From assembly GCF_900105255.1 (NCBI RefSeq), contig NZ_LT629763.1, positions 1,612,001 through 1,676,000 on the forward strand: 64,000 nucleotides of DNA. The letters are read 5' to 3'. A model generated the notes under the pieces. That model did no database searches, was not told where the DNA came from, and saw only the letters and a list, made by a program, of their open reading frames with translations. Within the stretch, counting starts at the first letter, position 1, and every line of letters starts with the position of its first letter. The stretch comes from Halopseudomonas sabulinigri (GTDB taxonomy: Bacteria; Pseudomonadota; Gammaproteobacteria; Pseudomonadales; Pseudomonadaceae). The translations under genes were made by a program, and so were the position numbers. Shown one piece after another: positions 47,559 to 56,471 of this stretch.

Positions 47559-49628
47559 ATGGGCAAAGAAAAACAAGCCATCAAGCTGCTGATTCTGGAC
47601 GACTCGCAAAACAACGCAGAGCGCCTGGTAAGCCTGTTGCGCAATGCCGGACATGCGACACGCGCGCATCGCATCACGTCGGTCGAAGACCTTCAGGAAT
47701 CCCTGCAGCAAACGTGGGATCTGTGCCTCGCCAGGCCTGAAACCAGCTTCATGACGGCGCACGAAGCCGTCGCCTTGATTGCCCGCCAGTCCCGCGACAT
47801 TCCCTTTATCCTGCTAACTCCAGCGCCCAGCACAGAACTGCGCATTGACGCTCTGCGCGCCGGGATGCAGGACGCCTTGAGCGATGAAAGCGATGCGCTG
47901 CTGACGCTGGTTGCCAATCGCGAGCTGGCCAACCTGGATGCGCGCCGCAAGCGTCGTATTGCGGAACAAAGTCTGCGCGAAGCGGAGAAGCGCTGCCAGT
48001 TGCTGCTCGACAGCTCGGTGGATGCCATTTCCTACGTGCACGACGGCATGCACATCTACGCCAACCGCTCCTATATCCAGATGTTTGGCTATGACGATGC
48101 CGACGATCTCGCTGCCGAACCCATGGTGGGCCTGATCGCGTCAGAGGACCAGACACGCTTCAAGGACTTCCTGCGTACGTACGTGCAGCAGGGCGGCCAG
48201 AACGAGATTCGTTGCAAAGGTCTCGACAGCAGCGGCAAACAGTTTCCCATCCAGCTCAGCTTTTCGCCGGCCAGCTACGACGGCGAGCCCTGTACCCAGG
48301 TAGTCATCCGAGCAGAAACCGCCAGCGCCGAGTTCGAAGAAAAACTCAAGGTCATGGCCAGCCGTGACCTGGTTACCGGCCTGTTCAACCGCGCCTACTT
48401 TCAGGACGAACTGGAAGCGATCCGCGACAATGCCGTGCGGCTGGGCCAAACCAGCAGCCTTGCCTACATGAGCATTGATGGCTTCAGCACCCTGCAGGCC
48501 GACATCGGACTGGGCGGCGCTGATCTGGTGCTGACCGATATAGCGCAACTGCTACGCGAGCATTTCGCCGAGGGCACGCTGATTGCCCGGTTCGGCGATG
48601 ATGCCTGCAGCGTTTTGATACCCGGCAAAGAGCCGGAGGCAGCAGTAGAGACACTCGATAAACTGCGCCAGAAAGTCGAAGCCAACCTGTTTGAAGCCAA
48701 TGGCAGAACAGTACAGATCACCTTGAGTATTGGTGTATCGGCCATCAGCGAAACCAGCGCAGATCCGGCCGAGGCAGTCAATCGCGCGCACCGCTTGGCA
48801 GATCAGATAAGCCATGCCAACGGCAACGCGGTCAAGGTGTTCAACCCACTCGAGGAGCTGGCCCATCAGGCCAACCGTGGCAACCTGATTGCGTTGATCA
48901 AGCATACGCTTGAGACCAATGGTTTCCGCCTGCTGTTCCAACCCGTCATCAGCTTGCGCGGCGATGAAGCAGAGAACTACGAGACCTTTTTGCGCCTGCT
49001 CAATCACGAAGGCGAGGAAGTACCGGCAGCAGACTTTCTGCCTGCCGCGCAAGAAGCCGGACTGGCCGCAGAGATCGATCGCTGGGTCATCACCCAGGCC
49101 ACGCGCCTGCTCAGCAGTCATCGTAACAAGGGCGCAGACACCCATCTGCTGCTTAACCTCAGTAGCGCCAGCCTGCAGAACCCGGAGCTCGTCGAGTGGA
49201 TCGCGGGGCAGCTCAAAGAGGCCAGGTTACCGCCGGACTCGATCATTTTTCAGTTCAATGACGCCGATGTGAACACCTACCTCAAGCAGGCCAAGGCGCA
49301 CACCGAAGCGCTGCACGCCATGCATTGCAAGGTTTCGCTAAGCCACTTCGGCGGTGCGTTGAACCCTTACGCCTCTCTCAAGCACGTGCATGCCGATTAC
49401 ATCAAAATCGACGGTTCTTTTGCCCGCGATCTGTCTGATCCCAATGCAGTTCAGGCACTAAAGGAAATGGTCTCGACGCTGCACGCGCAAGGCAAGCTGA
49501 CCATAGTCCCTTATGTCGACAGCGCCGCCATGATGCCGACCCTATGGCAGGCCGGGGTCAACTATATTCAGGGCCATTATCTGCAACCCCCCAGCGACAC
49601 TATGAATTACGACTTTTCAGCTGACTGA
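47559..49628 (+). CDS. fimX: FimX-type degenerate GGDEF/EAL cyclic-di-GMP receptor
   Basis: 689 residues from the ATG at 47559 (MGKEKQAIKLLILDDSQ), close to the 691 of P. aeruginosa FimX, whose start is similar. Order: receiver-like domain without the phospho-Asp (~8-125), PAS (~145-260), GGDEF (~265-420) in which the motif reads FGDDA, and EAL (~455-680) in which the motif reads ETF at 475-477. Both active sites are degenerate, as expected for FimX, which binds cyclic-di-GMP in its EAL domain and controls type IV pilus twitching rather than making or breaking the messenger. serB follows as in P. aeruginosa. Confidence 0.9.
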   Translation: MGKEKQAIKLLILDDSQNNAERLVSLLRNAGHATRAHRITSVEDLQESLQQTWDLCLARPETSFMTAHEAVALIARQSRDIPFILLTPAPSTELRIDALRAGMQDALSDESDALLTLVANRELANLDARRKRRIAEQSLREAEKRCQLLLDSSVDAISYVHDGMHIYANRSYIQMFGYDDADDLAAEPMVGLIASEDQTRFKDFLRTYVQQGGQNEIRCKGLDSSGKQFPIQLSFSPASYDGEPCTQVVIRAETASAEFEEKLKVMASRDLVTGLFNRAYFQDELEAIRDNAVRLGQTSSLAYMSIDGFSTLQADIGLGGADLVLTDIAQLLREHFAEGTLIARFGDDACSVLIPGKEPEAAVETLDKLRQKVEANLFEANGRTVQITLSIGVSAISETSADPAEAVNRAHRLADQISHANGNAVKVFNPLEELAHQANRGNLIALIKHTLETNGFRLLFQPVISLRGDEAENYETFLRLLNHEGEEVPAADFLPAAQEAGLAAEIDRWVITQATRLLSSHRNKGADTHLLLNLSSASLQNPELVEWIAGQLKEARLPPDSIIFQFNDADVNTYLKQAKAHTEALHAMHCKVSLSHFGGALNPYASLKHVHADYIKIDGSFARDLSDPNAVQALKEMVSTLHAQGKLTIVPYVDSAAMMPTLWQAGVNYIQGHYLQPPSDTMNYDFSAD

Positions 49629-49662
49629 ATAAAAAACACCCGGCGAGCCGGGCGTTTTTTAT
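49629..49662. terminator. Bidirectional terminator between fimX and serB
   Basis: AAAAAAC-A-CCCGGC - GA - GCCGGG-C-GTTTTTT: a stem with A and T runs on both sides, so it can serve both convergent genes. Confidence 0.88.
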
Positions 49663-49678
49663 TCACGTCTGACCGCGC

Positions 49679-50908
49679 TCAACCACCCTCACGATCGCGA
49701 AAGCCCAGCAAGTAAAGGATACCGTCCAGGCCGAGGGTAGAGATGGCCTGCTTGGCCGACTGCTTGACCAAGGGTTTGGCGCGGAAGGCCACACCCAGAC
49801 CGGCGATCGACAGCATAGGCAGATCGTTGGCGCCATCCCCCACCGCGATGGTCTGCTCCAGACTGATACCTTCTTGCTGCGCCAGTTGACGCAATAGCTC
49901 CGCCTTGCGCTGCCCGTCCACAATCGGCTCCTGCACTGCGCCGGTTACCAGACCGTTTTCCACCGGCAGCGCGTTGGCGAACACGTAATCAATCCCCAAA
50001 CGACGCTGCAACTGTTCGGCAAAGTAGGTAAAGCCGCCAGACAGAATGGCGGTCTTGTAGCCCAGTCGGCGCAACTGCGCGATCAAGGTCTCGGCGCCCT
50101 CGGTCAGGCGCAGCGACTCGCCGATTTGCTCCAGGGTGGAGATTGGCAGCCCTTTGAGCAACGCCATACGCTCGCGAAAGCTGGCCTTGAAATCCAACTC
50201 GCCGCGCATCGCACGCTCGGTGATCTCCGCCACCGCTTCGCCAACTCCAGCCGCCTTGGCCAGTTCGTCGATCACCTCGGCATCAATCAGCGTCGAGTCC
50301 ATATCGAACACCACCAGACGGCGGTTACGCCGAAAGATACTGTCTTGCTGGAAGGCGATATCGACACTCAATTCCTGCGCGATGGCGAGAAACTCGGCGC
50401 GCAAAGCCGCCGGGTCATCCGGCTCGCCACGCACGGAGAATTCGATACAGCCCTTGCCCTGATCCGCCGGCAGGCCCTCGGGGATACGGCCAGACAAACG
50501 GTCGATATGGTCGATATTCAGCCCATAGCGCGCAGTAATTTCGCTAACCCGCGCGATGTGCTCTGCCGTTACTCGTCGCGCCAGCAGCGTCACTATGTGC
50601 CGCGCCTTGCCCTGACCGGTAACCCAGCGCCCGTACTCGTCGGCACTGACCGGCGTGAAGCGCACCTGTTGGTCCAGCTCGTAACCACGAAAGAGCACAT
50701 CCTTGAGCACATCCGACAGGCCCTCTTCACCAGTCATCTCAACCAGTATCCCGAACGAAAGAGTGTCGTGGATAACGGCCTGGCCAATATCCAGAATGTT
50801 AACCTCGGCCTTGGCCAGCAGGCCGGTAATAGCCGCTGTCAGCCCCGGACGGTCGGGGCCGGTAATATTGATCAGGACGATTTCCTTCAAGGTAACCTCA
50901 TGCGCCAA
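49679..50908 (-). CDS. serB: Phosphoserine phosphatase with tandem ACT domains
   Basis: 409 residues. Two N-terminal ACT-like regions (~10-85, ITGPDRPGLTAAITGLLAKAEV, and ~105-180) precede a HAD phosphatase: VVFDMDSTLIDAEVIDELA (catalytic Asp ~200), LSGGFTYFAEQL, and VGDGANDLPML. Last step of serine synthesis. The ACT domains are typical of the pseudomonad form and are absent from short SerB. Divergent from the AhpA-type gene, the serB-smp arrangement of E. coli. Confidence 0.97.
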   Translation of the reverse strand: MAHEVTLKEIVLINITGPDRPGLTAAITGLLAKAEVNILDIGQAVIHDTLSFGILVEMTGEEGLSDVLKDVLFRGYELDQQVRFTPVSADEYGRWVTGQGKARHIVTLLARRVTAEHIARVSEITARYGLNIDHIDRLSGRIPEGLPADQGKGCIEFSVRGEPDDPAALRAEFLAIAQELSVDIAFQQDSIFRRNRRLVVFDMDSTLIDAEVIDELAKAAGVGEAVAEITERAMRGELDFKASFRERMALLKGLPISTLEQIGESLRLTEGAETLIAQLRRLGYKTAILSGGFTYFAEQLQRRLGIDYVFANALPVENGLVTGAVQEPIVDGQRKAELLRQLAQQEGISLEQTIAVGDGANDLPMLSIAGLGVAFRAKPLVKQSAKQAISTLGLDGILYLLGFRDREGG

Positions 50909-51016
50909 GCTGAAAACGACATTCTACCCGGAATTGGCAACGGCCTCACAGATGAACCCTTTTTCCATGCAGAGGGAATGGCTATACTCGGCGCTTGAGC
51001 CGCCAGCGGCCAGCCT

Positions 51017-52561
51017 TTGCCCACCCCTGCCAACGTCGAGTCCACTTTGAGCCGCTCAAGCCCTACCCCAGATAACCTGTTTCTGCGCAGCTATACCCAG
51101 TTTCGACAAAGCTGCAGCAAGTTTCGTTACGCGGTTCCGCTACTGGCCGTCGTGCCCTTATTGGTGCTTTTTCTGCTAACCCTCTGGTTCAGCCAAGTGC
51201 ACCTGCAACGTGACATCGCAACCCAGGCTGATCGCATTGGCAGTGCCCTGGCGCGGCAAATCGCCTCCAGCGCCGCCGAACCACTGGCAGCCGGGGACAA
51301 TCTGAGCCTTAACATCCTCCTGGCCGAGTGGAACCAGAATCCCCTGATCGCCCATGTCAGCCTGTACTCCCCGACCAATCGAGTGATCGCCGAAGCCGGT
51401 GCCAAGCCCGCGGCGCACAACCGCGCACCTGGCCAGGGGCGTTATCTTGCCGCGGTACTGCAGCAGGACCAGGTCGCCGGCCAGATTCAGCTGGTACTGG
51501 CGGCCCAGCCCCTACGCCAACCAAGCTCCAACCTGGTCAAGGAAGTGCTCTGGACGCTGGTCGGCCTCGCTCTGTGTGCCGGTTTGCTGGCCTGGTACTG
51601 GGCTACACGACTGCGCCGCGACCTCGCCGCCATCGCCCAGTGGGATACAGCTCCCAGTTACCCGGCGCCAGCCAGCAGGCGACAGGATGAGCTAGGTGAA
51701 TTTGCCCGTACGTTGACGCTGCAACGCGGCCTGTACCCAGAGCCGGAGCCAGAACCCACGCCGGTGAGCACAGTCGAACCCGCAATCAGCGTTAACTCCA
51801 CAGTGCCGGAGTACATCGAACCGGCCGGCTTAGCTGATGACCTTGAGGCAGAAGGTGGCGACAAGCCGATAGACGAAATAGCAGAACCTGCAGACAACGC
51901 CGAAGAAAACGCTCTAGGCACAGAAGACACGGCTGAAAGCGCAGCAGTAGCCGACGACCAAGCCGAAGCAGCCGCCCCGTCACTGCCTCACCATGCGATG
52001 CTGGCGGTGCGCTTGGGTAATCAGGAGGCGCTGCGCCGCCTGCCGCGCCAGCGCCTGATGGCGCTGCTGGAGCGCTACCGTGAACACATTCAAAGGGCCG
52101 CCCAGCTCTACGCCGGCCAGCAACACACCCTGTACGATGGCACCAGCGTACTGCTGTTCAGCCCCGGCGCCGAGAACACCCGCGACGAACTGACCCACGG
52201 TCTTTGCTGCGGTGAACTGTTGCGGGTACTGGGTCACGACCTGCAGATTGAGATCGCGGACACCGGTATCGCGCTGCACTTGCAGTTGGCGCTATGTCAC
52301 GCACCGGGACTGGAGACCATCAGCGACGAGGCTCTGGCTGAGCACGAACTGGGACAGCGCACGCTAGACCAGCTGCAACACAGCCGCAACCTGCTGCTGG
52401 TAGACGCAGACCTGGCCGGGGCCGGCACACTGGCCGATAGCGCTGTAGCCAGACGCCTGGCCAGCCAGCCCGGTATTTTCTGTATCGAGCGGCTGCTGGA
52501 GCCCTATCAATCCATGATCGAAAGCCAACTCAACAAGCTCTATAACCAGCGCCAGGGCTAA
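51017..52561 (+). CDS. AhpA/Smp-type membrane protein with a cyclase-like C-terminus
   Basis: 514 residues; the start is uncertain (TTG at 51017, another TTG near 51050, both with weak ribosome sites). Membrane helices at ~37-58 and ~175-195 bracket a periplasmic domain resembling E. coli Smp/YtjB, which also lies divergent to serB. A Glu/Ala/Pro-rich acidic linker (~235-315) leads to a C-terminal region (~320-505). There MALLERYREHIQRAAQLYAG and LYDGTSVLLFSPG recall the class III nucleotide cyclase fold, but the metal-binding Asp residues are missing. Position matches PA4961. A signalling role is inferred. Confidence 0.65.
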   Translation: MPTPANVESTLSRSSPTPDNLFLRSYTQFRQSCSKFRYAVPLLAVVPLLVLFLLTLWFSQVHLQRDIATQADRIGSALARQIASSAAEPLAAGDNLSLNILLAEWNQNPLIAHVSLYSPTNRVIAEAGAKPAAHNRAPGQGRYLAAVLQQDQVAGQIQLVLAAQPLRQPSSNLVKEVLWTLVGLALCAGLLAWYWATRLRRDLAAIAQWDTAPSYPAPASRRQDELGEFARTLTLQRGLYPEPEPEPTPVSTVEPAISVNSTVPEYIEPAGLADDLEAEGGDKPIDEIAEPADNAEENALGTEDTAESAAVADDQAEAAAPSLPHHAMLAVRLGNQEALRRLPRQRLMALLERYREHIQRAAQLYAGQQHTLYDGTSVLLFSPGAENTRDELTHGLCCGELLRVLGHDLQIEIADTGIALHLQLALCHAPGLETISDEALAEHELGQRTLDQLQHSRNLLLVDADLAGAGTLADSAVARRLASQPGIFCIERLLEPYQSMIESQLNKLYNQRQG

Positions 52562-52582
52562 GTCAGCCCCGGCGCCAGGCGT

Positions 52583-54874
52583 TTACTCTGTCACTGGAGC
52601 CGCAGGCGGGCTCGACGCAGAAGGCAACTCGACCGTTACCGCATCGACCTTTTGGAAGCCACGTGGCAGTTTATTGCCACGGCGCCCACGCTCACCACAA
52701 TAGTGGTCAAGATCCGCAGGCTTCAGGGTCAGGGTCCGCTTTCCAGCCGTCAACACCAGACAGGCGCCCGGCGGCAGCACGGCTAAGCCGGCAACAAACT
52801 CCTCCCGGGTTTTCACCCGCGCCGACGGTAGCGAGAGAATCTTGTTGCCTTTACCTTTCGACAATTGCGGCAACTCTGCCAGATTGAACACCAACAGACG
52901 CCCCTCGTTGGAGACCGCAGCCAGCTGACTCTGCTGCAGGTTTTTCACCCGTTGCGGCGGCAGGATACGCCCTCCCTCCGGCACGCTAAGCAGCGCCTTG
53001 CCGTTCTTGTTCTTCGCCAGAAGGTCAGCACCCTGGGCCACAAATCCGTAGCCGGCATCCGAAGCCAGTAGATACAGCGCTTCGTCATCGGGCATCAAGA
53101 CCGTATCGAAATTTGCCCCAGCCGGCGGGTTGAAGCGGCCGGTCAGCGGTTCGCCCTGACCCCGCGCAGACGGCAGAGTATGCGCGGGCAACGAATAACT
53201 ACGCCCCGTGCTATCGATAAACACTGCCTGCTGGTTGGTACGGCCTGCCGCCTGATCAAGGAAGGCATCACCGGCCTTATAGCTCAGGCTCGCGCCATCA
53301 ATGTCGTGCCCCTTGGCACAGCGCGCCCAACCTTTCTCTGACAGCACCACCGTTACCGGCTCGGAGGGCACCAGTTCGGTTTCCGACAGGGCGCGGGCCT
53401 CCTTACGCTCGACCAGGGGCGAGCGACGGTCGTCGCCGTAAGTCTCTGCATCAGCTACCAGCTCATCACGCACCTTGTCCCGCAGCAGGCGCTCATTGCC
53501 CAGTATTTTCTGCAGCTCGTCACGCTCGGCGGCCAGGGCATCCTGCTCACCGCGAATCTTCATTTCTTCCAGGCGCGCCAGCTGCCGCAGCCGAGTATCC
53601 AGGATGTAATCAGCCTGTAGCTCACTGAGATCAAAACGCGCTATCAGTTCGGCCTTCGGGTGCTCCTCGGTACGGATGATGTGAATCACTTCATCCAGAT
53701 TCAGGAAAGCAACCAGCAAACCTTCCAACAGGTGCAGGCGTGCCAGCACCTTGTCGAGCCGGAACTGCAGGCGCCGGCGCACCGTTGCCACGCGAAAGCC
53801 CAACCACTCGCTGAGCAATGTCCACAGATCTTTCACCGCCGGCTTGCCGTCAGTGCCAATCACGTTCATGTTGACGCGGTAGCTGTGCTCCAGATCCGTG
53901 GTCGCGAACAGATGCTGCATCAGCTCGTCCAGGTCGATTCGGTTGGAGCGCGGAACTATGACGATACGGGTTGGATTCTCGTGGTCCGACTCATCCCGCA
54001 GATCCGCGACCATCGGCAGCTTCTTGTTCTGCATCTGGCTGGCGATCTGCTCCAGCACCTTGGCGCCGGAGACCTGATGCGGCAAGGCGGTAATCACCAC
54101 ATCGCCATCTTCCCGGCTCCACACCGCGCGGCTGCGCACCGAGCCGCGGCCGGTCGCATAGATCTTGAGCAAGTCACTTCGGGGGGTGATGATTTCCGCT
54201 TCGGTAGGAAAGTCCGGGCCATTGACGTGTTCAAGGATCTCATCCAGACCCGCGCCCGGATCATCCAGCAAGCGCACGCAGGCCGCCGCCACCTCACGCA
54301 GGTTGTGCGGCGGGATATCGGTCGCCATACCCACGGCAATGCCGGTGGTACCGTTAAGCAGCAGGTTCGGCAGACGCGCCGGCAAAACCATGGGTTCGTC
54401 CATGGTGCCATCGAAGTTGGGCTGCCAATCGACAGTGCCCTGCCCCAATTCGCTCAGCAGCACCTCGCTGTAACGCGCCAGACGCGCTTCGGTGTAACGC
54501 ATCGCGGCAAACGATTTGGGATCGTCCGGCGCCCCCCAGTTACCCTGACCATCAACCAGCGGATAGCGGTAGGAGAAAGGTTGCGCCATCAGCACCATGG
54601 CTTCGTAGCAGGCGGAATCGCCGTGTGGGTGGTACTTGCCCAGAACATCGCCCACGGTACGTGCCGACTTCTTGTGCTTCGAGGTAGCCGACAACCCCAG
54701 CTCGCTCATCGCATAGATAATGCGTCGTTGCACCGGCTTCAGGCCATCGCCAATGTGCGGCAGTGCACGATCCATGATGACGTACATGGAGTAATTGAGA
54801 TAAGCCTCTTCGGTGAAAGACGCCAGCGTGCGGCGTTCTACCCCTTCCAGGCTCAGGTCCAGGCCATCACTCAT
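52583..54874 (-). CDS. parC: DNA topoisomerase IV subunit A
   Basis: 763 residues. Breakage-reunion domain with the winged-helix start ([20 protein letters not shown]), the quinolone region [20 protein letters not shown] (wild-type Ser and Glu), and catalytic Tyr in [10 protein letters not shown] at ~126. Coiled-coil tower (~360-490), then a C-terminal blade region (~500-740) with weak repeats. Decatenates daughter chromosomes with ParE. The order parC - protease - esterase-like - parE is that of P. aeruginosa. Confidence 0.97.
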   Translation of the reverse strand: MSDGLDLSLEGVERRTLASFTEEAYLNYSMYVIMDRALPHIGDGLKPVQRRIIYAMSELGLSATSKHKKSARTVGDVLGKYHPHGDSACYEAMVLMAQPFSYRYPLVDGQGNWGAPDDPKSFAAMRYTEARLARYSEVLLSELGQGTVDWQPNFDGTMDEPMVLPARLPNLLLNGTTGIAVGMATDIPPHNLREVAAACVRLLDDPGAGLDEILEHVNGPDFPTEAEIITPRSDLLKIYATGRGSVRSRAVWSREDGDVVITALPHQVSGAKVLEQIASQMQNKKLPMVADLRDESDHENPTRIVIVPRSNRIDLDELMQHLFATTDLEHSYRVNMNVIGTDGKPAVKDLWTLLSEWLGFRVATVRRRLQFRLDKVLARLHLLEGLLVAFLNLDEVIHIIRTEEHPKAELIARFDLSELQADYILDTRLRQLARLEEMKIRGEQDALAAERDELQKILGNERLLRDKVRDELVADAETYGDDRRSPLVERKEARALSETELVPSEPVTVVLSEKGWARCAKGHDIDGASLSYKAGDAFLDQAAGRTNQQAVFIDSTGRSYSLPAHTLPSARGQGEPLTGRFNPPAGANFDTVLMPDDEALYLLASDAGYGFVAQGADLLAKNKNGKALLSVPEGGRILPPQRVKNLQQSQLAAVSNEGRLLVFNLAELPQLSKGKGNKILSLPSARVKTREEFVAGLAVLPPGACLVLTAGKRTLTLKPADLDHYCGERGRRGNKLPRGFQKVDAVTVELPSASSPPAAPVTE

Positions 54875-54925
54875 ACTTGTTCTCCCTTATGGCAACCCGC
54901 GAAAGCCGGCCACCCTACTGCAAAT

Positions 54926-55462
54926 TCATTGATACTGGCGCAGCAGCAGATCACCGCCGCGCGAACTGAAATCCAGTTGTCGCAGGGCACTCATACCCAG
55001 CAACACGCCATCACCACCCATGCCGGGCACTATCCCGGCGTCCACATCATGCAACTCGATGTCACCAATGCGCAGACTCTGCAGACGGGTACTGAAACCC
55101 GGTGCGGTGCCATTGGCGGTTTCGACCATGAAGCTGCGCCCGCGCTCCAGCCCCATCTTCTCCGCCAGTTCGGCCGGGATGGCCACAAAGGAAGCTCCGG
55201 TATCCACCAGGAATGTCACGGCGTGCCGATTGATCTGGCCATCCACCACATAATGACCCTGGCGATTGGCTTCCAGCCGCACCTCGACCGCGTTGTCCAG
55301 GTGCAGCGACTCTGGCTGCTGGTTGGGATTCTGCTGTCGCTCTTCCACGCCGCTGAACCAGTAGGCAGCCAGCAAGAGGCCAGCGGCCCAGGCCAGAATC
55401 AACATTCCGGTGCCGAGTTTGCGCTGGCTCGGTGGCGGTGCCTCAGTCACCTTTGGCGCCAT
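54926..55462 (-). CDS. Membrane-anchored retropepsin-like aspartic protease
   Basis: 178 residues from the ATG at 55462 (MAPKVTEAPPPSQRKLG); a GTG at 55450 is possible. One membrane helix (LGTGMLILAWAAGLLLAAYWF) is followed by a single-lobe aspartic protease domain with VTFLVDTGASFVAIP and DGVLLGMSALRQLDFS, the TIGR02281 (clan AA) family. One active-site Asp per chain means it must dimerise. The catalytic domain faces the periplasm. It overlaps the esterase-like gene upstream by 20 bases. Confidence 0.85.
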   Translation of the reverse strand: MAPKVTEAPPPSQRKLGTGMLILAWAAGLLLAAYWFSGVEERQQNPNQQPESLHLDNAVEVRLEANRQGHYVVDGQINRHAVTFLVDTGASFVAIPAELAEKMGLERGRSFMVETANGTAPGFSTRLQSLRIGDIELHDVDAGIVPGMGGDGVLLGMSALRQLDFSSRGGDLLLRQYQ

Positions 55463-56471
55463 CCTGCCAGTCGGCTGGCAGCGCAAACTGGAATATCCAC
55501 GGCCGACCATCACCGTCGGGCCGCACGCGATCATTGTTGTCCAGCCCGATCATGATGCCGTCCTCGTTGATCAGCAGCGCCTCGGCCAGCCCATAGGGAG
55601 CGTCCGGGTAAATATAGGGGTCGGACAGTATTGTCTGGGCAAACGACCAGCAGCGTTCGCGCGCACCCGACAGCGGGCTGCGCCGGCAGACTTGATGAGC
55701 GTTACGCTCCAGCGTCCAGAGCTTGCCCTGCCAGAGCACCAAATCGGAGAAATCGACCGGCAATACTTCTTTGTTCAGCACGCCCGGTGCAAAGGCATCA
55801 GTAGGCAGAAAGCGCCGTTCGGCCAGCAACACACAACCGGCCAAAGGGCAACGCCACTGATCCCCCTGACGCTGGAGTTTGATCAAGCCGCGGCCCTGCC
55901 GCTCTGCCGCCAACCAGAGCGTATCGGCGCTGGCATTGATGGCCACGCCCTCGGCCAGCGCATTTACCTGCTGCCACAGGCCCTGACGTTCGCCTTCACG
56001 GTAGACCGCCGAATCCAGGTCCAGCCAATGCCCCTTGACCGGCTCGGCAGCAGCCGGCGGCAGCTTGAGCACACCCAATTGGCTTTCACTGACCAGATAG
56101 CGATTACCTTCAGCATCACAGGCAAGCCCCTCGAAATCCAGAGCCTGACCGCTCAGGCCGCGCAGCCAGGCGCCAGCCAGCAGCTGCACGGGCAGCATGC
56201 TGGGTGCGTTGTCCGGCAGTTCAAAGTACTCGCCAGCGGCCTGCCAGCCCGCCTCCGACGGTGACAGTTCATAGAGGGTCTGATCTTCCCGGTCTGACAC
56301 CGAAAGCAAACGCTCGCCGCAGTACTGCAAGGCAGAGAGATTGCCACGCGGCATGCCGTCGACCGGCGCCGCGTGTTGCAGGGTCAGTTCCGGCGAGCGC
56401 TCAAAGGCCGTGGCAGAAAAGCATACAAGCAAGCTACAACCCAGCAAGAGGGCCCTGGCTGTCTGACTCAA
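55443..56471 (-). CDS. Secreted esterase-like / phytase-family beta-propeller protein
   Basis: 342 residues. A signal peptide (MSQTARALLLGCSLLVCFSATAF) precedes a beta-propeller-like domain with GNLSALQYCGERLLSVSDREDQ, DFEGLACDAEGNRYLVSESQ, NALAEGVAINASADTLWLAAE and GLAEALLINEDGIMIGLDN. These fit the esterase-like activity of phytase family (DUF4350-unrelated, PF13449). Substrate unknown; likely periplasmic. It overlaps the parE stop by four bases and the protease gene by 20, so parE, this gene and the protease are cotranscribed. Confidence 0.8.
   Translation of the reverse strand: MSQTARALLLGCSLLVCFSATAFERSPELTLQHAAPVDGMPRGNLSALQYCGERLLSVSDREDQTLYELSPSEAGWQAAGEYFELPDNAPSMLPVQLLAGAWLRGLSGQALDFEGLACDAEGNRYLVSESQLGVLKLPPAAAEPVKGHWLDLDSAVYREGERQGLWQQVNALAEGVAINASADTLWLAAERQGRGLIKLQRQGDQWRCPLAGCVLLAERRFLPTDAFAPGVLNKEVLPVDFSDLVLWQGKLWTLERNAHQVCRRSPLSGARERCWSFAQTILSDPYIYPDAPYGLAEALLINEDGIMIGLDNNDRVRPDGDGRPWIFQFALPADWQDGAKGD

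Noticed and set aside
53660-55555. Long plus-strand open frame of 631 codons antisense to parC
   Set aside because: It mirrors parC codon by codon, has a His/Gln/Arg-rich composition typical of reverse-strand readings in GC-rich genes, and no recognisable domain.
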